DNA of 12,075 nucleotides from Alphaproteobacteria bacterium. Lineage in GTDB: Bacteria; Pseudomonadota; Alphaproteobacteria; Micropepsales; Micropepsaceae. The notes under the pieces are model-generated. The model did no database searches, was not told where the DNA came from, and saw only the letters and a list, made by a program, of their open reading frames with translations. Both the position numbers and the translations under genes were made by a program. Below are positions 7,062-12,075 of this stretch, one piece after another (position 1 is the stretch's first letter; each line of letters begins with the position of its first letter). The stretch spans positions 1-12,075 of the forward strand of contig DMER01000165.1 of assembly GCA_003451645.1 (NCBI GenBank), given 5' to 3'.

Positions 7062-7070
7062 AAAACCCCC

Positions 7071-7889
7071 TCAAAACCCCTCCGGCAGTGACGTTTTGAG
7101 ACGCCCGCCGACCCGGACCGGCTCGATCCGGATGGCGCGCCCTGTGCGCGCATCGGTCTCGACAAGGACCCCGCACACGGTTGCAGGGCCAGCCGCCGGC
7201 TGATACTTGCCCGCCCCCATCCGGCGGATGAAGCGCACGAGCGGCTCGGGCTTCTCCATGCCGATGACGCTGTCATAGTCCGCGCAGGCGCCCGCATCCG
7301 TCTGATAGGCTGTGCCGCCGGGCAGGATCTGGGCATCCGCCGTTGGGATATGGGAATGCGTCCCCACAACCAGGCTCGCCCGCCCGTCGCAATAATGGCC
7401 CATGGCCATTTTCTCCGAGGTGGCCTCGGCATGGATGTCGACCACGATCGCATCGGCCGCCAGGCCCAGCGGACAGGCATCCAGGGCCTTGTCGATGGCC
7501 TGGAACGGGTCGTCGAGCGGATCCATGAAGATGCGGCCCATCAGGTTGACGACGAGCACGCGCTGCCCGCTCTGGGTCTCGATCAGGGCCTGGCCAAAGC
7601 CTGGCACGCCGGGCGGGAAATTGGCCGGGCGCAGCAAGCGCCGCTCATGCTCGTAGAGGCTGACGGAGTCCTTCTGGTCAAAGGCGTGGTTGCCCGTGGT
7701 GATGCAGTCCGCGCCCGCCTGGATGAGGCCCTGGACGATCTCCGGCGTAACGCCAAAGCCGCCGGCCGCGTTCTCGGCGTTGACGATGGCGCAGTCGATG
7801 CGCAAGCGCCGCCGCAGGTCCGGCAAGGTCTCCATGACCGCCGCGCGCCCACTGCGTCCCACTATATCGCCCAAAAACAACAGCCGCAT
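7071..7889 (-). CDS. ymdB: YmdB-family (TIGR00282) metallophosphoesterase
   Basis: A 272-residue cytoplasmic calcineurin-like phosphoesterase. Homologues in Bacillus (YmdB) and Deinococcus (DR1281) bind two metal ions and hydrolyse 2',3'-cyclic nucleotides. The metal-site residues are visible: Asp8 in GDIVG, Glu39 and Asn40 in NAEN, Asn67 and His68 in GNHAFD, His153 in VDIHAEATSEK, and His178 and His180 in GTHSHIP. Length is typical of the family. The frame stays open upstream to 7955, but ATG at 7889 begins the family-typical MRLLFLGDIVG and overlaps the 5-FCL stop as TGATG, indicating translational coupling. It is the last gene of the minus-strand cluster and borders the accessory island. 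Its physiological role in Proteobacteria is not established. The symbol follows the Bacillus name and is unrelated to E. coli ymdB, a macrodomain protein. Confidence 0.92.
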   Translation of the reverse strand: MRLLFLGDIVGRSGRAAVMETLPDLRRRLRIDCAIVNAENAAGGFGVTPEIVQGLIQAGADCITTGNHAFDQKDSVSLYEHERRLLRPANFPPGVPGFGQALIETQSGQRVLVVNLMGRIFMDPLDDPFQAIDKALDACPLGLAADAIVVDIHAEATSEKMAMGHYCDGRASLVVGTHSHIPTADAQILPGGTAYQTDAGACADYDSVIGMEKPEPLVRFIRRMGAGKYQPAAGPATVCGVLVETDARTGRAIRIEPVRVGGRLKTSLPEGF

Positions 7890-8482
7890 CACATCCCCCG
7901 GCGGAATTCCCGCACCCGCGCCTCGGTTACCACGGCGTCCAGGGGCTCGTCCCACGGATCGCGCGGCAGAGCGTGCGTCTTTTGCGCCTCAAAGGCTAGT
8001 CCCACAGCGAAGATCTGGCCCCCGGCTTGGCGCAAGGTTCGCAAAGCCCGGTCGTAGTAGCCGCCGCCATAGCCAAGCCTTGTGCCCGCATAGTCAAAGG
8101 CCAGCAACGGCACAAGGATCAGGCTGGGCGTAACCGCGGGCTGGACCGGCGGCGGCTCAGGGATCGCGCGGGCGCCCTTGGTGAGCGCCCCGCCCAGGCT
8201 GTGTGCCCGGAACTCCAGATGGTCGCCAACGACCGCTGGCAAGGCGAGCTGCCACCCTTGGGCTGCCAGCTGCTTCATGGCGGGCGCCGGGTCGGCTTCC
8301 GACTTGATCCGGACATAACCGGCAGCGACGGCGCCTGGCTTAAAGCGGTCCCATTGCTCAAGTGCTGCAATGAGGTTGACCGCCATCGCCTCCTCTGCCT
8401 CGGCAAAGCCGCCAGCCATGCGCAAGGCCTGCCTGGCGGCCAGCGCCGCCTTTCGTAGCTCCGCCTTGTTCGGTAGGGTCAA
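7889..8482 (-). CDS. ygfA: 5-formyltetrahydrofolate cyclo-ligase
   Basis: A 197-residue cytoplasmic enzyme that converts 5-formyltetrahydrofolate to 5,10-methenyltetrahydrofolate using ATP, returning the inhibitory storage folate to one-carbon metabolism. The N-terminal NKAELRKAALAARQAL is the usual ATP-binding start. YVRIKSEADP occupies the position of the family's EIDT/P segment, and PLLAFDYAGTRLGYGGGYYDRAL (about residues 137-159) is the family signature. The open frame reaches 8620, but that extension runs through the 6S RNA gene. TTG at 8482-8480, preceded by AGAGG, gives the normal length and is preferred. It follows 6S RNA on the same strand, the widespread ssrS-ygfA arrangement, so its mRNA may be processed from, or read through, the 6S transcript. 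It overlaps ymdB by one base. Confidence 0.92.
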   Translation of the reverse strand: MTLPNKAELRKAALAARQALRMAGGFAEAEEAMAVNLIAALEQWDRFKPGAVAAGYVRIKSEADPAPAMKQLAAQGWQLALPAVVGDHLEFRAHSLGGALTKGARAIPEPPPVQPAVTPSLILVPLLAFDYAGTRLGYGGGYYDRALRTLRQAGGQIFAVGLAFEAQKTHALPRDPWDEPLDAVVTEARVREFRRGM

Positions 8483-8502
8483 ACGGCCTCTCGAGGGTGA
8501 TT

Positions 8503-8672
8503 GGGCGGGCGGGACCGCCCATGCCGTGGAAGGAAAGATCCTCACGGGCCTGCAGTTGCAGGTGGGAACCATATGACCGGAGCCACGGCTCCGGCCAGGG
8601 ACAGCCCCCAAGAGGGTCAATTAAGGCCCCTGGGTATCTGGTCTTCTCACGTGCGGGGCAGTACCCGCCCGA
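8503..8672 (-). ncRNA. ssrS: 6S RNA (SsrS)
   Basis: The 203-base gap between zapA and the 5-FCL gene is the standard place of 6S RNA, which binds the sigma70 polymerase holoenzyme and represses many promoters in stationary phase. The minus-strand transcript can fold into one long imperfect hairpin. GGGCGGG (8670-8664) pairs with CCCGCCC (8509-8503) as the closing stem. GGCCGGAGCC and GGCTCCGGTC (about 8596-8575) form a strong apical stem. Between them are complementary blocks and an unpaired centre such as the promoter-mimicking bubble. The size of about 170 bases fits. The ends are estimated from the closing stem and may be off by several bases. Confidence 0.82.
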
Positions 8673-8685
8673 TGCAAAGGTAGGC

Positions 8686-9039
8686 TCAAGACAGCCGCGC
8701 TGCAATATCCTCGATGCGCCGGGTTGCGGCTTCCAGGACTTGCGCCACCGTGACCTCGGCTTGCGCGTTGCGCGCGCCGGTCTCCCGCCCGCCGTCCCGC
8801 ACCTGCGTGAGTTCGGCGCCGAGCAGCTCAACCTGCTCCTGCCGCTCACTCAGCTCATCGGCCAGGACCAAGCACGCCATGAGCAGCAGCCGCCCCTCTG
8901 GCACCTGCCCGATGCTACGGGTGAGTTCGCTGACCTTTTGGTCGACGATCCCGGCGAGATAGCTTAGATGCGCTTCCTCCCCGTCGTCGCACGCGACGGT
9001 GTAATTGCGCCCGTTAATGGCAATACTGACATGCGCCAT
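8686..9039 (-). CDS. zapA: cell division protein ZapA
   Basis: A 117-residue cytoplasmic protein that bundles FtsZ filaments at midcell. The N-terminal MAHVSIAINGRNYTVAC forms the beta strands of the ZapA head, followed by EEAHLSYLAGIVDQKVSEL, the conserved helix. RLLLMACLVLADEL leads into a long C-terminal coiled coil (about residues 60-115) that mediates dimer and tetramer assembly. Length is slightly above the usual 100-110. The ATG gives the family-typical start. It lies 7 bases after the DUF4164-like gene, so both are probably one operon with 6S RNA following. Confidence 0.92.
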   Translation of the reverse strand: MAHVSIAINGRNYTVACDDGEEAHLSYLAGIVDQKVSELTRSIGQVPEGRLLLMACLVLADELSERQEQVELLGAELTQVRDGGRETGARNAQAEVTVAQVLEAATRRIEDIAARLS

Positions 9040-9046
9040 AGCCCGC

Positions 9047-9334
9047 TTACGCCCTCACTGGCTCGAGAACGGCCCGAATATCGCGGATGGCGCTGTCCAG
9101 ACGGCCCGCCACATGGCCATTGAGCTTGGCCAGCCGCTGATGCTCCCGGGACAACCGCTCAACCTCAGCCATGAGCGCCGCTTTGTCGGCCCGCAACTGT
9201 TCAACCTGAGCCAGCAGATCAAGATTGCCCCCTGTGCCATCGCGGGACTGCACGGTTCGCTCCAAGGCGTCAAGCGCCTGCGAAAAGCCGGATAATGCGG
9301 AATCAAGCCTGCTCATGAGTGCTGTATAGTCCAT
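9047..9334 (-). CDS. DUF4164-like coiled-coil protein
   Basis: A 95-residue, Leu/Ala/Glu/Arg-rich protein that is almost entirely helical, with a heptad pattern through VEQLRADKAALMAEVERL. Small proteins of this type (DUF4164) usually sit directly upstream of zapA in Alphaproteobacteria, and a role in division or envelope assembly is suspected from context only. The start is uncertain: GTG at 9343, ATG at 9334 and ATG at 9316 are all possible. AAGG directly abuts the 9334 codon and is too close to act as a normal Shine-Dalgarno. I chose 9334 as the first ATG. It is transcribed away from tkt. Confidence 0.8.
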   Translation of the reverse strand: MDYTALMSRLDSALSGFSQALDALERTVQSRDGTGGNLDLLAQVEQLRADKAALMAEVERLSREHQRLAKLNGHVAGRLDSAIRDIRAVLEPVRA

Positions 9335-9353
9335 CCTTGCCACGAAGTATCAA

Positions 9354-9369
9354 GACTTGTCTGCAAGTC
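9354..9369. promoter_or_regulatory. inverted repeat in the divergent zapA-operon/tkt spacer
   Basis: GACTTG-TCTG-CAAGTC is a perfect six-base dyad with a four-base spacer, about 20 bases upstream of the DUF4164-like start and 113 bases upstream of tkt. It could be an operator or an mRNA 5' hairpin. A TTGACG at 9404-9409, in a CTTGAC context typical of alphaproteobacterial -35 boxes, is a candidate tkt promoter element, but no good -10 is evident. Confidence 0.3.
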
Positions 9370-9481
9370 CCGTGCCCAGGATGCTTCACAGGCGAATCGG
9401 GGCTTGACGCCCTTAGGCGCCCCGTGATGTGAGTCCGCCCGGAATAACCAGGCCCTCAAGCCAACACGGAAGCCACGCATC

Positions 9482-11482
9482 TTGGCGCGCACCCAACCCT
9501 CATCGCTCAGCGGACTTCCCACCCGTACTTTGGCCAATGCGATCCGTGCCTTAGCAATCGACGCAGTTGAAACTGCCAAGAGCGGCCATCCGGGCATGCC
9601 AATGGGCATGGCGGATGCGGCCACGGTCCTCTGGACGCAGTTCCTGAAGCACGATCCGGCCGATCCGCATTGGCCCGACCGCGACCGGTTTATCCTGTCT
9701 GCGGGGCACGGCTCCATGCTGCTCTACGCCCTTCTTCACCTGACAGGGTACAAGGACTTCCCCCTCGAGGCGCTCAAGCGCTTCCGCCAATTGGGGAGCT
9801 ATTGCGCAGGCCACCCTGAATTCGGCCATGGCGCCGGTATTGAGACCACGACGGGACCCTTGGGCCAGGGCATCGCGACGGCGGTTGGTTTTGCCATCGC
9901 GGAGCGTCATTTGGCGGCCCGCTTCGGCGGTGCCCTTGTCGACCATTTCACCTATGTGATCGCGAGCGATGGCGACCTCATGGAAGGCATCAGCCACGAG
10001 ACGATTGGCCTGGCCGGCCACCTCAAGCTCAACAAGCTGATCGTCCTGTTCGACGATAACGGCATCTCCATTGACGGCCCTATCAGCCTCTCGGAGTCTG
10101 GCGACACATTGGCCCGCTTTGAGGCTTCGGGCTGGCGTGCGGAGCGCATCGATGGCCACGACCCCGATGCCGTCGCTGCGGCTTTAGAACGAGCGCAAGC
10201 ATCGGACCGGCCTAGTCTCATCGCTTGCCGCACAATCATCGGTTACGGCGCACCCAAAAAGCAGGGAACTTCGGCCGCTCACGGTTCGCCCTTAGGCGCG
10301 GAAGAGGCCGCTGCCGCAAAAGCTGCGCTGGGATGGACGCACGGCCCCTTCGAGATCCCAGCCGAGATCAAGGACGCCTGGCACCTCGCTGGCCAACGCT
10401 CAGCCGAGGCGCGCAAGGCCTGGGAAGCTAACCGCTTGGCCTTGAGCAACGCGGACGCTCTCGCCTTCGAGACCGCGCTCAAAGGTCAACTGCCCAGAAG
10501 CCTCAACACCACCATCGCCGGCTTCAAACGCAAAGCCAGCACCGAGGCAAAACCGCTCGCCAGCCGCAAGGCCTCCGAACATGTGCTCGACGTCCTCAAC
10601 CCACTGATCCCCGAAATGATCGGCGGCTCTGCGGATCTCACAGAATCCAACTTCACCAAGACCAAAGATCAGCGCCCGCTCTCGGCCAACAATTATGCGG
10701 GGCGTTTCATCCATTATGGCATCCGCGAGCACGGCATGGCCGCCGCCATGAACGGCATGGCGCTCCATGGCGGCGTGATCCCCTATAGCGGTACCTTCCT
10801 GGTCTTCTCGGATTATTGCCGTCCCTCAATTCGCCTTGCGGCGCTCATGGGCGTGCGGGTCATTCATGTCATGACCCATGACTCAATTGGGCTGGGCGAG
10901 GACGGGCCGACCCATCAGCCGATCGAGCATCTTTGGAGCTTGCGTGCCATCCCGAACCTGCGGGTGTTCCGACCCGCCGATACGGTCGAGACGGCTGAAT
11001 GCTGGCAAGCAGCACTGGAACACACAGCGGGGCCGAGCATTCTTGCCCTGTCCCGCCAGAACCTTGCAGTCCTGCGGCTAACACACACGGATGACAACCT
11101 CTCCGCGCGAGGCGGGTATATCTTGAACGCGCAAGACGGCGCCAAGGCGACACTGATCGCGACTGGCTCCGAAGTGATGATCGCACTGGAGGCCCAAAAG
11201 CTCCTGGCCGCAGAGGGCATACCGGCCAATGTTGTCTCCATGCCCTGCACCGCCCTATATGACCTCCAAGACCAAGCCTATCGCCAAGCCGTAATCCCCC
11301 GCTCCCATGTCCGGGTGGCGATTGAGGCGGGCGGGACGATGGGCTGGGAGCGCTATGTGGGTGAGGATGGCGGGGTGATCGGCATGACCGGCTTTGGCGC
11401 CAGCGCGCCGATCGCCGACCTCTACCGGCACTTCAACATCACTGCCGCGGCGGCGGCGAAGGCCGTGAAGGAACGTCTTTAG
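9482..11482 (+). CDS. tkt: transketolase
   Basis: A 666-residue thiamine-diphosphate enzyme that moves two-carbon ketol units between sugar phosphates in the pentose-phosphate and Calvin pathways. It has the usual three domains. The N-terminal domain has SGHPGMPMG near residue 34, TTGPLGQG, and the ThDP/metal motif SDGDLMEG (Asp163) ending at DDNG (Asn193). The middle domain has the activating glutamate in [13 protein letters not shown] (Glu416) and [15 protein letters not shown]. The C-terminal domain holds GSEV and [15 protein letters not shown]. Length is normal. No ATG is available before the conserved [16 protein letters not shown] at 9482 with GGAAG eight bases upstream fits the usual N-terminus, and TTG at 9530 is a less likely alternative. 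gap follows after 21 bases, so the two are probably co-transcribed. Confidence 0.96.
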   Translation: MARTQPSSLSGLPTRTLANAIRALAIDAVETAKSGHPGMPMGMADAATVLWTQFLKHDPADPHWPDRDRFILSAGHGSMLLYALLHLTGYKDFPLEALKRFRQLGSYCAGHPEFGHGAGIETTTGPLGQGIATAVGFAIAERHLAARFGGALVDHFTYVIASDGDLMEGISHETIGLAGHLKLNKLIVLFDDNGISIDGPISLSESGDTLARFEASGWRAERIDGHDPDAVAAALERAQASDRPSLIACRTIIGYGAPKKQGTSAAHGSPLGAEEAAAAKAALGWTHGPFEIPAEIKDAWHLAGQRSAEARKAWEANRLALSNADALAFETALKGQLPRSLNTTIAGFKRKASTEAKPLASRKASEHVLDVLNPLIPEMIGGSADLTESNFTKTKDQRPLSANNYAGRFIHYGIREHGMAAAMNGMALHGGVIPYSGTFLVFSDYCRPSIRLAALMGVRVIHVMTHDSIGLGEDGPTHQPIEHLWSLRAIPNLRVFRPADTVETAECWQAALEHTAGPSILALSRQNLAVLRLTHTDDNLSARGGYILNAQDGAKATLIATGSEVMIALEAQKLLAAEGIPANVVSMPCTALYDLQDQAYRQAVIPRSHVRVAIEAGGTMGWERYVGEDGGVIGMTGFGASAPIADLYRHFNITAAAAAKAVKERL

Positions 11483-11503
11483 GAAGAAGGATTGAGAACC
11501 ACC

Positions 11504-12075
11504 ATGACCACCCGCGTTTTCATCAATGGTTTTGGCCGTATTGGCCGCTTGGTGCTTCGCGCCATCGTGGAGACTGGCCGCAAGGACATCGAGGTCGTGG
11601 GCATCAACGACCTGGGCCCGGTCGACACCAACGCCCATCTCCTGCGATATGACTCCGTACACGGCCGGTTCCCCGCAGACGTTTCGGTTGACGGCGAGCA
11701 CATGATCATCAACGGTCACAAGATCCGCGCTACCGCGATCAAGGACCCCGCACACCTCCCGCACAAGGACCTGGGCGTCGACATCGCGCTGGAGTGCACC
11801 GGCATCTTCACCTCGAAGGCCAAGGCCGGTGCGCACCTCGCCGGTGGCGCCAAGAAGGTCGTGATCTCGGCCCCGGGCGCCGCCGATGTCGACGCGACCG
11901 TCGTCTTCGGCGTGAACCACGGCGTGCTGAAGGCGGGCGACACCGTCATCTCGAACGCGTCCTGCACCACGAACTGCCTCGCGCCCGTGGTCCACGTCCT
12001 CCTCAAGGAAGGCATTGGCATCGAGGAAGGTCTCATGACCACCGTGCACGCCTACACCGCCACGCAGAAGACCGT
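11504..12075 (+). CDS. gap: type I glyceraldehyde-3-phosphate dehydrogenase (5' part, runs off window)
   Basis: The first 190 codons of GAPDH, which oxidises glyceraldehyde 3-phosphate to 1,3-bisphosphoglycerate with NAD(P)+ in glycolysis, and works in reverse in gluconeogenesis or the Calvin cycle. The Rossmann motif INGFGRIGR is at residues 7-15 and [19 protein letters not shown] at 34-52. The active-site SNASCTTN has the catalytic Cys154, and HAYTATQ begins at His182. The [13 protein letters not shown] form resembles alphaproteobacterial Gap/CbbG proteins. It lies 21 bases after tkt; in many relatives pgk and fba follow. Codon choice turns strongly toward C-ending codons after about codon 75, as in highly expressed genes. 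The 3' part, about 145 codons, is outside the window. Confidence 0.96.
   Translation, partial: MTTRVFINGFGRIGRLVLRAIVETGRKDIEVVGINDLGPVDTNAHLLRYDSVHGRFPADVSVDGEHMIINGHKIRATAIKDPAHLPHKDLGVDIALECTGIFTSKAKAGAHLAGGAKKVVISAPGAADVDATVVFGVNHGVLKAGDTVISNASCTTNCLAPVVHVLLKEGIGIEEGLMTTVHAYTATQKT

Larger units (their letters stand above)
6736..7070. other. right part of accessory island, no gene seen
   Basis: No open frame here has a ribosome binding site or a recognisable product. Visible structure is limited to a short TTGGCT/AGCCAA hairpin (6966-6983), an A8 tract (6982-6989) and the phased TGTTACGT repeats at 7012-7061. No tRNA and no second IS end are visible. Confidence 0.6.

Noticed and set aside
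6959..7480. Long minus-strand ORF with a Thr/Lys/Asn-rich tail
   Set aside because: It is a shadow of ymdB in another frame; the unusual tail is just the phased TGTTACGT repeats translated.
8483..8620. N-terminal extension of the 5-FCL frame to an upstream start at 8620
   Set aside because: It would translate most of the 6S RNA gene and lengthen the protein by about 46 residues with no family match; TTG 8482 gives the normal length.
11255..12049. 264-residue minus-strand ORF
   Set aside because: It is the antisense of tkt and gap, a common artefact in GC-rich, codon-biased genes; gap motifs on the plus strand are unambiguous.

Overview
The window looks like a chromosomal segment of a GC-rich alphaproteobacterium. 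The main evidence is the linked group zapA, 6S RNA, 5-formyltetrahydrofolate cyclo-ligase and a YmdB-type phosphoesterase on the minus strand, next to a divergently transcribed transketolase and GAPDH pair. This order is common in Alphaproteobacteria. I cannot place the organism to order or genus from sequence alone.

Left part (1-4215): the last codons of an unidentified gene, then an exported S9-family prolyl oligopeptidase-like peptidase (plus strand). It converges on a CPBP-family intramembrane protease (minus strand). A YrbG-type calcium/sodium antiporter (plus strand) follows, with a strong Shine-Dalgarno that sets its start at 3199.

Middle part (4216-7070): an accessory island with clearly lower GC than both flanks. 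It has about 730 bases with no convincing gene but with operator-like dyads. Next comes an orphan gene for a two-transmembrane protein with a cytoplasmic GAF-like domain (4945-6093). A small ORF with a good ribosome binding site (6153-6392) ends exactly at the terminus of a decayed IS3-family element. Another stretch of about 380 bases without a gene follows; it contains phased TGTTACGT repeats just beyond the ymdB stop. I see no tRNA, integrase or flanking direct repeats, so the way the island arrived is not shown.

Right part (7071-12075): a minus-strand housekeeping cluster reads, in transcription order, DUF4164-like coiled-coil gene, zapA, 6S RNA (ssrS), 5-FCL and ymdB. The last two overlap by one base. 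Divergent from it are tkt, probably starting at TTG, and the first 190 codons of gap, which runs off the window. tkt and gap are probably co-transcribed and serve the Calvin, pentose-phosphate and glycolytic carbon routes. The cluster joins cell-division control (ZapA), global polymerase regulation (6S RNA) and folate salvage.

The most interesting part is the island: an uncharacterised membrane sensor-like protein with its own upstream dyads and a possibly truncated partner ORF.
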